From Streptomyces sp. Go-475 (GTDB lineage: Bacteria; Actinomycetota; Actinomycetes; Streptomycetales; Streptomycetaceae), in assembly GCF_003330845.1 (NCBI RefSeq), contig NZ_CP026121.1, positions 7,855,501 through 7,919,500 on the forward strand: a stretch of 64,000 nucleotides of DNA, in the 5' to 3' direction. A model generated the notes under the pieces. That model was not told the DNA's origin and ran no database searches. It saw nothing but the letters and a program-made list of their open reading frames with translations. Positions 45,157-54,818 of this stretch are shown piece by piece. Both the position numbers and the translations under genes were made by a program. Every line of letters starts with the position of its first letter. Position 1 is the first letter of the stretch.

Positions 45157-46160
45157 CGGTCACCGCCGATCGCGGGACGGGCGTCGGCAGCCGTCACCGC
45201 GCCCCACCGGACGCGTACGGCGGAGATCCGGCGACGCAGCCGCTGCAGCGGGGTGGGCGGCAGCGCGCGGGAGGCGCCGCGCGCGTAGTACCGCTCGACG
45301 TGGTACTGACCCGCGCTGAGCACGCTGGTGACGGCGACGTACCAGAGGGTGGCGACCAGCAGCAGCGGGATGACCTGATAGGTCTGGTGGTAGATGAGCT
45401 GCGCCGAGTACAGCAGGTCGTGCACGGCCAGCACGCTGACGATGCTGGTGCCCTTGAGCGTGCCGATCAGCATGTTCCCGGCGGCCGGCACGATGGAGCG
45501 CATCGCCTGGGGGATGACGACGCGCCGCAGGGTGCGGTGCCGGCTCAGGCCCAGTGCCTGCGCCGCCTCGGTCTGCCCCGGGTCGACGGAGAGGATCCCG
45601 CCCCGCACCACCTCGGCGGCGTAGGCGGCCTCGTGCAGGGTGAGACCGATGACGGCGGTGAGCGTGGGGCCGAGCAGGTTCACCGTCTCGACGGTGACGA
45701 GCTGCGGACCGAACGGGATGCCGAGGCCCAGCGTGGGGTACAGCGCGCCGATGTTGAACCAGAACAGCAGCTGCACCAGCAGTGGTGTGGAGCGGAAGAC
45801 CCACACGTAGCCCCAGCTCAGCGTGCGCAGCACCGGGTTGGCGGAGAGCCGCGCCACCGCCAGCACGGTGCCCAGCAGGAAACCGAGCACCATCACGGCA
45901 CCGGTCAGCCACAGGGTCAGCAGCAGTCCGTCGAGTACGGCGGCGGTGGTGAAGTACCGGCCCACCACGTCCCATTGGAAGGCGTCGTTGCGGACGACGG
46001 AGTTGAGCACCATCGCGAACCCGAGCAGCGCGACGGCGGCGGTCAGCCGTCGGCCGAGGTGCCGGCGCGGCACGATCCGCGGCGGGTCCGGGGCGGGGGC
46101 AGCCGCCGGCTCGGGGGCTTTCGCGGCCGGGGCGGAGGTGACATCGGAAGGCGTGACCAT
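45153..46160 (-). CDS. polar amino-acid-type ABC permease (HisM family)
   Basis: 335 residues. A polar, Pro/Ala-rich N-terminus is followed by the His/Glu/Gln permease fold: [47 protein letters not shown], then the EAA loop EAAYAAEVVRGGILSVDPGQTEAAQALGLSRHRTLRRVVIPQAMRSIVPA. It closely resembles the permease at 49342 and probably shares the ATPase at 50304. GGAGAG lies nine bases before the ATG. It is first in its unit, divergent from leader 3. The 290-bp gap between them shows no gene. Confidence 0.88.
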   Translation of the reverse strand: MVTPSDVTSAPAAKAPEPAAAPAPDPPRIVPRRHLGRRLTAAVALLGFAMVLNSVVRNDAFQWDVVGRYFTTAAVLDGLLLTLWLTGAVMVLGFLLGTVLAVARLSANPVLRTLSWGYVWVFRSTPLLVQLLFWFNIGALYPTLGLGIPFGPQLVTVETVNLLGPTLTAVIGLTLHEAAYAAEVVRGGILSVDPGQTEAAQALGLSRHRTLRRVVIPQAMRSIVPAAGNMLIGTLKGTSIVSVLAVHDLLYSAQLIYHQTYQVIPLLLVATLWYVAVTSVLSAGQYHVERYYARGASRALPPTPLQRLRRRISAVRVRWGAVTAADARPAIGGDR

Positions 46161-46450
46161 GGGGAGGCTCTCCGGGGGCGAGGGGATCGCGGACGTGGGT
46201 GACCACCCGGAGGCACTCGCACAGGAGCGCAGACGCACGGGGACTGCGCGGACAGCGTGCCGCCGGGAGCCGGCGTCGTCACGTCGCCGCGTCCCTCAAC
46301 GCGGCCGGAGGGCTGCCGCGCGGGGCGGAGCCGATCCGGCACCGATCGTACGGGCCCACCGCGCGGATGTGTCAACAACCCTGGGCGCACGGCGGTCCGG
46401 CATCCGGGCGACGCTTGACGCGGAGCAGGAGGTACTGCTCAAGTAATCGC

Positions 46451-46528
46451 ATGAACGCCCAGCAGCGCTTGGTCTCGCGCGACCACATCGACTTCGGTCG
46501 GGTGTGGTCCGCGGCGTGTTGCGCCTGA
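46451..46528 (+). CDS. Cys-containing leader peptide 3 (upstream of SsuD-like operon)
   Basis: 25 codons starting MNAQQRLVSRDHIDFGRVW and ending SAACCA, with Cys-Cys one residue before the stop. The pattern matches leader 2. The only strong Shine-Dalgarno (AGGAGG, 46427-46432) is too far upstream and sits in the loop of an AGCAG/CTGCT hairpin. A 6-bp GC hairpin starts 10 bp after the stop. The SsuD-like gene starts 223 bp downstream; nothing else is seen between them. Confidence 0.72.
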   Translation: MNAQQRLVSRDHIDFGRVWSAACCA

Positions 46529-46537
46529 CTCGGCAGC

Positions 46538-46555
46538 GGGCCGTCTGACCGGCCC
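46538..46555 (+). terminator. hairpin after leader peptide 3 (candidate attenuator)
   Basis: GGGCCG-tctgac-CGGCCC followed by TTCCCTCCCT, 10 bp after the leader stop. It is similar in placement to the hairpin after leader 1. Confidence 0.5.
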
Positions 46556-46751
46556 TTCCCTCCCTCGGTGACCCCGTCGCGGGCCGAGTTCTCTCTTCGT
46601 CACGCGCGCTGCCGCACCCCTGCTTCCTCCGACGCCCGGCGTCGTCACGCCCGCACCGCCGCGTCCTCCTGACGCTTCCTCACCCATGCCCGTACGCAGG
46701 GCCGTTCCGTCATGCCCGCGTCCGGTCGCTCCCGAAAGGGGCCCCACTGTC

Positions 46752-47879
46752 ATGCCCGTGGAATTCCTCGGCATCGCCGCCACCAACGACGGCTCCGAAA
46801 CCACCCCGCGCTCCGGCGCCGCCTTCGACAAGGAGTACACGCTCCGGCTCGCCCGCGCGCACGAGGAGCACGGCTGGGACCGCGTGCTGTTCGCCTACGG
46901 CTCGGGTTCACCGGACCCGGCGCCGGCCGCCGCGTACATCGCGAGCCGGCTGGACCGGCTGCAGATCCTGCTCGCCCACCGGCCCAACGTCTCGTACCCG
47001 ACGTTCGCCGCGAAGACCTTCGCCACCCTCGACCAGATCAGTGAGGGCCGGCTGACCGTGCACTTCATCACCGGCGGCAACGACCACGAACAGGGCCGGG
47101 AGGGCGACACCCTCACCAAGGACGAGCGGTACGCCCGCACCCGCGAGTACATCCGGCTCGTCAAGAAGATCTGGACCACCCGCGAACCCTTCGACCACGA
47201 GGGCGAGCACTACCGCTTCCACGACTTCGTCAGCGACGTCTTCCCCGTCCAGCAGCCCCGCCCGGACGTCTCGTTCGGCGGCTCGTCACCGGCCGCGTAC
47301 GCCGCCGGGGGCGCCGAGGCCGACATCTACTGCCTGTGGGGCGAGCCCTTGGCGAGGACCGCCGAGCAGATCGAGAACGTGCGGGCCGCCGCGCGGGCCG
47401 CGGGCCGCACCGACGTCCCCCGCATCCAGGTCGCGTTCCGCCCGATCATCGCCCCGACCGAGGAACTGGCCTGGGAGAAGGCCCATCGCACGGTCGGCGC
47501 CATCCGGGAACGGCGCGAGGCGGGGCTCGTACGGCACCACCGCGGCGACGCCCCGGAGAACACCGGGTCGCGGCGGCTGATCGCCATCGCCGAGGCGGGG
47601 GAGCGTTACGACCGCGCCCTGTGGACCCCGACCGCGGCCGCGACCGGGGGCGCGGGCAACTCCAACGCGCTCGTCGGCACCCCGGAGACGGTCGCCCGGG
47701 CGCTCCTCGACTACTACGACCTCGGCGTCGACATCCTCTCCGCCCGCGGCTACGACCTGCTGGACGACGCCATCGACTTCGGCCGGTACGTGATCCCGAT
47801 CGTCCGCGAGGAGGTCGCCAAGCGCGACGCCGAGCGCGCGGCACGCGGCACACGGGTCCCCGCGGCGGTGAACGCGTGA
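46752..47879 (+). CDS. SsuD-like FMNH2-dependent alkanesulfonate monooxygenase
   Basis: 375 residues of the luciferase-like family: EFLGIAATNDGSET, GWDRVLFAYGSGSPDPAPAA, LAHRPNVSYPTFAAKTFATLDQISEGRLTVHFITGGNDHEQGREGD. That last block is typical of SsuD/MsuD sulfonate monooxygenases. It would oxidise alkanesulfonates to aldehyde and sulfite with reduced FMN. It leads an operon with a GNAT, a binding protein, a permease, an ATPase and a second binding protein. No dedicated flavin reductase is adjacent. Confidence 0.88.
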   Translation: MPVEFLGIAATNDGSETTPRSGAAFDKEYTLRLARAHEEHGWDRVLFAYGSGSPDPAPAAAYIASRLDRLQILLAHRPNVSYPTFAAKTFATLDQISEGRLTVHFITGGNDHEQGREGDTLTKDERYARTREYIRLVKKIWTTREPFDHEGEHYRFHDFVSDVFPVQQPRPDVSFGGSSPAAYAAGGAEADIYCLWGEPLARTAEQIENVRAAARAAGRTDVPRIQVAFRPIIAPTEELAWEKAHRTVGAIRERREAGLVRHHRGDAPENTGSRRLIAIAEAGERYDRALWTPTAAATGGAGNSNALVGTPETVARALLDYYDLGVDILSARGYDLLDDAIDFGRYVIPIVREEVAKRDAERAARGTRVPAAVNA

Positions 47880-48391
47880 CCTCCGCACCAGATCTGACGG
47901 TCATTCAGGTGACCGTGTCCGACCCCCGGGTCCAGCCCCTGCTGCGCGAACTCGGCCACGAGTACTCCACGCGCTACGGCAAGGACGCGCACGCCGAGAT
48001 CTCCCGCTACCCCGACGAGGAGTTCACCGAACCGTACGGCGGCCTGCTCCTGCTGCTGCTGGAGCACGGCGAGCCCGTCGCCGGCGGCGCCTTCCGCCGG
48101 TACGACGCGACCACGGCCGAACTGAAGCGGATCTGGACGCACTCCGCCCACCGCAGACGCGGCCTCGCGCGGCGCGTCATCGCGCTGCTGGAGCGGGAGG
48201 CGGCCGCACGCGGGTACCGGCGGATCCACCTGACCACCGGACCGCGGCAGCCGGAGGCCCGGGGTCTGTACCTGGCCACCGGCTACACACCCCTGTTCGA
48301 CACGGACGCCGACCCGGAGACCGTCGGCCCGCTGCCCTTCGAGAAACACCTCACGCCCGAGGCACACCCGGGAAAGGCCCCCGCCCCATGA
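47876..48391 (+). CDS. GNAT acetyltransferase
   Basis: 171 residues from GTG overlapping the SsuD-like stop (GTGA). The acetyl-CoA-binding motif A is [37 protein letters not shown], with a C-terminal [14 protein letters not shown]. It probably acetylates a small molecule. In a sulfur operon it could act on cysteine conjugates or other S-containing amines, but this is inference only. It overlaps the next gene by four bases. Confidence 0.85.
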   Translation: MTSAPDLTVIQVTVSDPRVQPLLRELGHEYSTRYGKDAHAEISRYPDEEFTEPYGGLLLLLLEHGEPVAGGAFRRYDATTAELKRIWTHSAHRRRGLARRVIALLEREAAARGYRRIHLTTGPRQPEARGLYLATGYTPLFDTDADPETVGPLPFEKHLTPEAHPGKAPAP

Positions 48392-49338
48392 CCTCCGTGA
48401 GCTTCGTGACCAGAACCCGGCTGTTCGCCGCCGCCGTCGCCCTGCTGTCCCTGCCGGCGCTGACCGCCTGCGGTGCCGGCCCCGGGGACACCGCGGCGGC
48501 CGGTGCCCGGGCCGCACCGGCCGACGACCCGGTCGCCGCCGTACGCAAGGTGGACTCCGTCGCCGCCCTGCTGCCCGCCGGGGTGCGCGAGGCGGGCACC
48601 CTGCGCGTCGGCAGCTCGATCGGGTCGCCGCCGGGCGCGTACTACCCGAACGGCCCGGACAAGGCGCCCGCCGGTCAGGACATCGACCTCACCGACGCCG
48701 TCGCCAAGGTCCTCGGGGTCCGCATACGGCGCCAGGACGCGTCCTTCGAGTCGATCCTGCCCGCCCTCGGCAGCGGCAAGTACGACGTCGGCACCGGCAA
48801 CTTCGGCGTCACCACCGAACGCCTGAAGACCATCGACTTCGTCACCTACATCGACGACGGCCAGGGCTTCGCCGTGCGAAAGGGCGACCCCGGGCTGAAG
48901 ACGAAGGTCACCGACCTCACCCAGCTGTGCGGACTGACCATCGGCACCGGCGCCGGAACCACCTTCGAGGCGACCCTCGCCGCGCAGCGCGGGGTGTGCG
49001 CGAAAGCGGGCCGGAAGCCGTACGACGTGAAGGTCTACTCGGAGAACGCGGCGAGCCTCACCGCACTCCAGCAGGGCCGCATCGACGTCATCATGTCGAC
49101 CATCAACGGCCTGCGCCACCAGGCGGCCCAGCCCGCTTCGCGGACCGCGTTCCTCGGCGAGTACCACCGCCTCGACGTCGGTTTCGCCTTCAGGAAGGGC
49201 TCCCCGCTCACCAAGGCCTTCCAGGCCGCCGTCAACCAGCTGATCAAGGACGGCACCTACGCCCGGATCCTCGACAAGTGGGGCACCTCCGCCTCCGCGA
49301 TCGAGACGTCGCGGATCAACCCGCCAGAGCACAGGTGA
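48388..49338 (+). CDS. amino-acid-type solute-binding lipoprotein 1
   Basis: 316 residues. Signal and lipobox ([15 protein letters not shown]), then a family-3 binding fold: [86 protein letters not shown]. It feeds the permease encoded 4 bp downstream. The sulfur context suggests a ligand such as cystine or another sulfur amino acid derivative. Confidence 0.88.
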   Translation: MTSVSFVTRTRLFAAAVALLSLPALTACGAGPGDTAAAGARAAPADDPVAAVRKVDSVAALLPAGVREAGTLRVGSSIGSPPGAYYPNGPDKAPAGQDIDLTDAVAKVLGVRIRRQDASFESILPALGSGKYDVGTGNFGVTTERLKTIDFVTYIDDGQGFAVRKGDPGLKTKVTDLTQLCGLTIGTGAGTTFEATLAAQRGVCAKAGRKPYDVKVYSENAASLTALQQGRIDVIMSTINGLRHQAAQPASRTAFLGEYHRLDVGFAFRKGSPLTKAFQAAVNQLIKDGTYARILDKWGTSASAIETSRINPPEHR

Positions 49339-49341
49339 CCC

Positions 49342-50303
49342 ATGAGCATCGACACCCTCACCTCACCGGCCACGGAACGGGCCGGCGACCCGGCCGGGCT
49401 GCGGGTCGTGCCCGCCCGCCACTACGCCCGCTGGGCCGCGGCCGCCACCGTGCTCGTGCTGGTCGCTCAGTTCGCCCACGGCCTGGCCACGAACCCCGTC
49501 TGGGAGTGGGACGTCTTCCGCGCCTACGTCTTCTCCGAGACGATCGTGCAGGCCGTGTGGGTGACCCTCCAACTCACCGCCTGCGCCACCGTGCTGGGCT
49601 TCCTCCTCGGCACCGTGCTGGCCTTCATGCGGCTCTCGCGCAGCCCGCTGCTGCAGACCGTCGCCTGGAGCTACATCTGGATCTTCCGGTCCATCCCGAT
49701 GATCGTCCAGCTGGTGTTCTGGTTCAACCTCAGCGCTCTCTACAAGGAGTTGGGGGTCGGCATCCCCTTCGGCCCGGTGTTCTGGTCCGTCGACAGCAAC
49801 ACCCTCATCGGCACCATCGGCGCCGCCGTCATCGGGCTGTCGCTGCACCAGGCCGCCTACGCCGCCGAGACAGTCCGGGGCGGCGTCCTCGCCGTCGCCC
49901 ACGGGCAGTCGGAGGCCGCCGCGGCGCTGGGCATCCCCCGGCTTCGGCAGATCCGCCGGATCGTGCTGCCGCAGGCCATGCGCGCGATCCTGCCCACGGC
50001 CGGCAACGAGATCATCGGCCTGCTCAAGGGCACCTCGGTGGTCTACGTCATGTCCATCGGCGAGCTCTTCTACCAGGTGCAGGTCATCTACGGCCGCAAC
50101 GGCCGGGTGATCCCGCTGCTGCTGGTCGCCACCGCCTGGTACGTCGTCCTCACCTCCGTGCTGTCGGTCGCCCAGTACTACGTGGAGCGCCACTACGCCC
50201 GCGGCGCCGACCGCACCCCACCGCCCACCCCGATCCAGCGCGTCAGGCGCTTCGTGGCCGCACAGCGGCGCGCGGCGACGACCCGAGAACCGACGGAGAA
50301 GAC

Positions 50304-50307
<4 letters not shown>
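49342..50307 (+). CDS. polar amino-acid-type ABC permease 2
   Basis: 321 residues, same fold and similar sequence to the permease at 45153: [59 protein letters not shown], and the EAA loop [54 protein letters not shown] overlap with the ATPase gene. It forms the membrane channel of the importer. Confidence 0.9.
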
Positions 50308-51068
<761 letters not shown>

Positions 51069-51106
51069 CCGCCCCTCGCCCCGAAGCCCCCGCAAGGAGA
51101 ACCACC

Positions 51107-52093
51107 GTGCCCGCCACCCTCGCCCGCCGCCGCGTCACCGCGGCCCTGCTCGGACTCGCCTCCGCCCTCGTCCTCGCCTCCTGCGCCGACCCCGCCGACG
51201 GCGGCACGACCGAGGTCGCGGACGCGTCGGGCCGGACGACGAAGATCAACACCAGTCCCGACCAGCACCGCGTCACCACCGCCAAGGTCGACTCCATCGC
51301 CGCCGAGGTCCCGGAGGAGATCCGCAGGAGAGGCACCCTGGAGATCGTCGACTCCTCCGGCTCCGCCGCGCCGCTGACCTTCCACGCCACCGACAACAAG
51401 ACCGTCATCGGCGTCGAGCCCGACATCGCCTCGCTGGTCGCCGACGTCCTCGGCCTCGAGCCGCACTTCCACACCGTCTCCTGGGAGAACATCTTCGTCG
51501 GCCTGGACAGCGCCAAGTACGACGTCGGATTCAGCAACATCACCGTCACCGAGGAACGCAAGGAGAAGTACGACTTCGCCCCCTACCGCGAGGACAACCT
51601 GGGCTTCGAGGCGAAGAAGGGCAGCGGTCTGAAGGTCACCGGGCCGCAGGACGTCGCGGGCAGGACGGTCGCCGTGGGCAGCGGCACCAACCAGGAGAAA
51701 CTGCTGATCGAGTGGAGCAGGGAGAACGAGAAGGCCGGGCGGAAGCCGGTGGACATCAAGTACTACCAGAACGACAGCGACACCTACCTGGCCCTCCAGT
51801 CCGGCCGCATCGACCTCTACCTCGGCCCCAACCCGACCGCCGCCCACCACGCGGCCACCAGCGGGAAAACGGAGGTCGTCGGCACGTACTCCGGCGCCGG
51901 CGCCACCCTCCAGGGCCTCATCGCGGCCACCACGAAGAAGGACAACGGCCTGGTCGAGCCGCTCGCCGACGCCATCGACCACATCATCCGCGACGGCACG
52001 TACGCGAAGGTGCTCCGGCGCTGGGGCCTGTCCGACGAGGCCGTGACCGAGTCCAGGATCAACCCGCCCGGCCTGCCCAGGAGCGGCACGTAG
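51107..52093 (+). CDS. amino-acid-type solute-binding lipoprotein 2
   Basis: 328 residues from GTG with AAGGAGA six bases upstream. Signal and lipobox (GLASALVLASCADPADG), then a family-3 binding fold: IDSSG-like strand VDSSGSAAPLTFHATDNKTVIGVEPDIASLVADVL, FVGLDSAKYDVGFSNITVTEERKEKYDFAPY, YLALQSGRIDLYLGPN. It shares family and end pattern (SRINPPG) with binding protein 1 (SRINPPE), so it is a paralogue that may widen ligand range. Confidence 0.88.
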   Translation: MPATLARRRVTAALLGLASALVLASCADPADGGTTEVADASGRTTKINTSPDQHRVTTAKVDSIAAEVPEEIRRRGTLEIVDSSGSAAPLTFHATDNKTVIGVEPDIASLVADVLGLEPHFHTVSWENIFVGLDSAKYDVGFSNITVTEERKEKYDFAPYREDNLGFEAKKGSGLKVTGPQDVAGRTVAVGSGTNQEKLLIEWSRENEKAGRKPVDIKYYQNDSDTYLALQSGRIDLYLGPNPTAAHHAATSGKTEVVGTYSGAGATLQGLIAATTKKDNGLVEPLADAIDHIIRDGTYAKVLRRWGLSDEAVTESRINPPGLPRSGT

Positions 52094-52120
52094 CCGAGGC
52101 CGGTGGCGGAACGACGGAGA

Positions 52121-52174
52121 CCGGGCCACCACGCTTCCCCCGCGAGTGCGCGACGGGGGAGCGCGGTGGCCCGG
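52121..52174. terminator. strong bidirectional terminator
   Basis: Long stem CCGGGCCACC...GGTGGCCCGG continued inside by CTTCCCCCG/CGGGGGAG, lying between the convergent binding-protein and SapA-like genes. Confidence 0.75.
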
Positions 52175-52185
52175 CTGGAGGGGGG

Positions 52186-52635
52186 TCAGCGGGTGAAGGT
52201 GACCCGGTGCTCCTTCAGGGAGCCGCAGTTGGAGCCGTACACCTGGACGTACGTGTTGGCGATGCTGCCGCCCCAGTCCACGCAGTGGCCCTTGCCGTAG
52301 GCGTAGGACGGACCGGCGTACGACGTGAAGAGGCCCTCGTCGTAGTGGCTCTCGTCGGTGTCCGGGACGTAGATCCAGGCGGACATGTTCACGGCCGTGC
52401 CCGGGTTGTTGCGGATGGTCGCGACGCAGTTCTGGCCGTTGGAGGCGTTGTAGGTCAGGTAAACGGTCCCCAGCGAACCGACGGTCGCGGAATTGACCGT
52501 CTTGTAGCCGCTGCCGCAGACCTTCTGCGGCGTGGTGTTGGGCGCGGCGGAGGCGGGCGACGCCAGGGCGGTCATGGTCCCCACCGACAGCGCCGCCACG
52601 GCGGACGCGGCCAGAACGGAACGGGCGAATCTCAT
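52186..52635 (-). CDS. secreted SapA-like (spore-associated protein) family member
   Basis: 149 residues with a Sec signal (FARSVLAASAVAALSVGTMTALASPASA). The mature part starts APNTTPQKVCGSGYKTVNSA and has four cysteines (KVCGSG, QNCVAT, GHCVDW, SNCGSL), likely two disulfides. The pattern is that of Streptomyces spore-associated protein A, an extracellular protein found with spores. The ATG 52635 follows a purine-rich AAGGGGGAAAT. Exact role unknown. Confidence 0.7.
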   Translation of the reverse strand: MRFARSVLAASAVAALSVGTMTALASPASAAPNTTPQKVCGSGYKTVNSATVGSLGTVYLTYNASNGQNCVATIRNNPGTAVNMSAWIYVPDTDESHYDEGLFTSYAGPSYAYGKGHCVDWGGSIANTYVQVYGSNCGSLKEHRVTFTR

Positions 52636-52992
52636 ATTTCCCCCTTGCAACTCTTCGAGGTGGTTGCTCCTGCATGATGTGACCCGTGGCGCGTCCAAAG
52701 GGTTGTGCGTCGATTCCCGGGAAAATCAGGCGAGTTGACGGGAGGCGCCGGGCTCGGGGCGGGGGAGCCGCCCGGGCTCGGGGTGCTGCGCGAGCGTGCC
52801 CAGCCCCGGCCGCCTCTACTCGCCGGGTCGCCCATGGCTCACGTGAGATCCAGAGGATCTGCGCAGGGGTGACACACAGACTGCACACCGCCCCTCCAAA
52901 GTCTCGTTAGCGTTACGGCTCGATCCCACGTGCGAACGTGACCAGGCCGCGGCCGGCGAGCCGCCGGAACAGCCAGATCGGGAAGACCACAC
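52636..52992. other. 357-bp divergent intergenic region, no gene seen
   Basis: It separates the SapA-like gene from the SCO2400-family gene and should hold both promoters. It includes a comparatively AT-rich patch CAAAGTCTCGTTAGCGTTAC near 52899-52918 that could be promoter sequence. No convincing frame, RNA gene or repeat was seen. Confidence 0.4.
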
Positions 52993-53895
52993 ATGGACTA
53001 CTGCTCCTCGTGCCGTCGGCACCTCAACGGCGCCTTGGTCTGCCCGGGGTGCGGCGCCTACGCCCCGGACATCGACCCCTCCGCCGCCGACGGCGGTACC
53101 GGCCCGGCCCCCGCGACCGCCCCGGCCGCCGCCTGGGAGTACCCGGCCGCCACCGGTACGTGGCACGACGGCACCGTGTGGGACGAGACGATCGGTGCCG
53201 GCACGCCGGAGACCCTTGACACCGGCTCGTCCCACGACCAGGGCTCCCCGGGCACCGAGAACTCCGAGGGTTACGAGGAACGGCCCCAGGGGCGTGCGGC
53301 GCGGCGCCGCCAGATGGCCCGCTGGAAGAAGAACCAGCGCCGGGCCGTGGTGGCCACCGCCGTCGCGCTCGTCGGCGGCGGCCTGACCGTCGCCACGCTG
53401 AACCAGAACGCGGCCCCCGGCGTACGCGCGGCCACCGCGCCGGAGGACACCACCATGGGCGGCACCGGGGGAGAGGCCCCGACGTTCACGGAGCCGACGT
53501 CGAAGCACTACGACACCCCGCGCTCGCAGCCCACCACGCCACCGCACTCCAGCCGCGCCTCCCGCCACCAGCAGGCCCGGACGGCCGACCCCCGCACCAC
53601 GCCGACGAACCCGCGGACGGACGCGGCCGCCGCACCGCGCGAGCTGCCGCTGACGACCCCGCAGCGGCGGACCACCGTCCCGAGCAACGTCGACACGGTC
53701 ACCGGCACCACCGGCTCGTCCGCCTCGAAGGTCACCGAGCCGACGACACCGCCGGCCGCCGAGACCCAGCCGGACACGCAGCAGCCCGCGGCCCCGGCGA
53801 CACCGCCGCCCGCGACGAGCACCACGCCGCCCGCCACCTCTCCCTCCGACCCGCAGTCCAAGGAACTCTGCCTGCTCGTCATCTGCCTCGGCTGA
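52993..53895 (+). CDS. SCO2400-family zinc-ribbon membrane protein
   Basis: 300 residues. The N-terminus MDYCSSCRRHLNGALVCPGC has two CX2C pairs forming a zinc ribbon. A low-complexity acidic part comes next, then a basic stretch (GRAARRRQMARWKKNQRR) and one transmembrane helix (AVVATAVALVGGGLTVATL). The last 130 residues are Thr/Pro/Ser-rich and probably extracytoplasmic, ending KELCLLVICLG. This layout is that of Streptomyces SCO2400-family proteins. Function unknown. Confidence 0.78.
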   Translation: MDYCSSCRRHLNGALVCPGCGAYAPDIDPSAADGGTGPAPATAPAAAWEYPAATGTWHDGTVWDETIGAGTPETLDTGSSHDQGSPGTENSEGYEERPQGRAARRRQMARWKKNQRRAVVATAVALVGGGLTVATLNQNAAPGVRAATAPEDTTMGGTGGEAPTFTEPTSKHYDTPRSQPTTPPHSSRASRHQQARTADPRTTPTNPRTDAAAAPRELPLTTPQRRTTVPSNVDTVTGTTGSSASKVTEPTTPPAAETQPDTQQPAAPATPPPATSTTPPATSPSDPQSKELCLLVICLG

Positions 53896-53943
53896 GCCGA
53901 AAACCCGTGGCCGCCCGCGGCCGCCCTCCGTACCGTCGGGCGC

Positions 53944-54678
53944 ATGGCTGACGAGTGCTTCCGGCATCCGCGGCTCGCCGCGGTCTACGACCCGCTCGAC
54001 CCCGACCGCGGCGATCTCGACCCGTACCTGCGCATGGCGGAGGAGTTCGGGGCGCGTCAAGTCCTCGACATCGGGTGCGGGACCGGCGTGTTCGCGCTGC
54101 TGCTCGCCGCGCGCGGCGTCCAGGTCGTCGGGGTCGATCCGGCCCGGGCCTCCCTGGACGTGGCACGCGGCAAGCCGGGCGCCGAGCGGGTGCGGTGGCT
54201 CCACGGCGACGCGACGGCGCTCCCGCCGCTCGCCGCCGACCTCGCGACGATGACGGGCAACGCCGCCCAGGAGATCGTCGGGCCCGAGGACTGGCGGCGC
54301 ACCCTGCGCGGGGCACGTGCGGCGCTGCGGCCCGGCGGCCGCCTGGTGTTCGAGACGCGGATACCGGCCCGCCGCGCCTGGGAGGAGTGGAACCGCGAGG
54401 ACACGTACACCGTGACGGACGTCCCCGGCGTCGGCGGCGTCGCGTCCTGGGTCGAGCTGCTCGACGTGAGCGGGCCGCTGGTGACGTTCCGGTGGACGTA
54501 CGTGTTCGCCGCGGACGGCCAGGTGCTGACCTCCGAGTCGACGCTGCGCTTCCGCGAGCGCGAGGAGGTCGAGGCCGAACTCGTCGCCCAGGGCTACGCG
54601 GTGGACGACGTGCGGGACGCGCCCGACCGTCCCGGCCGGGAGTACGTGTTCGTCGCGCGGCGTGCGGTCGCGGCCTGA
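53944..54678 (+). CDS. class-I SAM-dependent methyltransferase
   Basis: 244 residues. Motif I VLDIGCGTGVFALLLAARGVQVVGVDPA, then WLHGDATALPPLAADLATMTGNAAQEI and ALRPGGRLVFETRIP show a class-I methyltransferase of the UbiE/biotin-synthesis-like group. Cytoplasmic. It is 48 bp downstream of the SCO2400-family gene. Substrate unknown. A 13-bp tandem repeat starts at its stop codon. Confidence 0.88.
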   Translation: MADECFRHPRLAAVYDPLDPDRGDLDPYLRMAEEFGARQVLDIGCGTGVFALLLAARGVQVVGVDPARASLDVARGKPGAERVRWLHGDATALPPLAADLATMTGNAAQEIVGPEDWRRTLRGARAALRPGGRLVFETRIPARRAWEEWNREDTYTVTDVPGVGGVASWVELLDVSGPLVTFRWTYVFAADGQVLTSESTLRFREREEVEAELVAQGYAVDDVRDAPDRPGREYVFVARRAVAA

Positions 54679-54723
54679 GGAAGTGGCCTCAGGAAGTGGC
54701 CTGAGGAAGCGGCGTGAGGAAAC
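54672..54723. repeat. four tandem 13-bp repeats
   Basis: GGCCTGAGGAAGT, GGCCTCAGGAAGT, GGCCTGAGGAAGC and GGCGTGAGGAAAC follow each other without gaps from the methyltransferase stop codon. The FHA gene starts 95 bp later. Confidence 0.85.
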
Positions 54724-54818
54724 GCCGCCGAGACGGCCCGATCGGCTCCGTGGCAAGCGGAATCCGCCCGTACAATCCTCGCGACCAAATCGGGGGCGTC
54801 AGCAGCGGGGGAGTCCGC

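Noticed and set aside
41825..45163. 1112-codon open frame on the minus strand across the flavoprotein, leader 2 and SfnB-like gene
   Set aside because: Arg/Pro/Gly-rich shadow in another frame; it runs through two real genes and a promoter.
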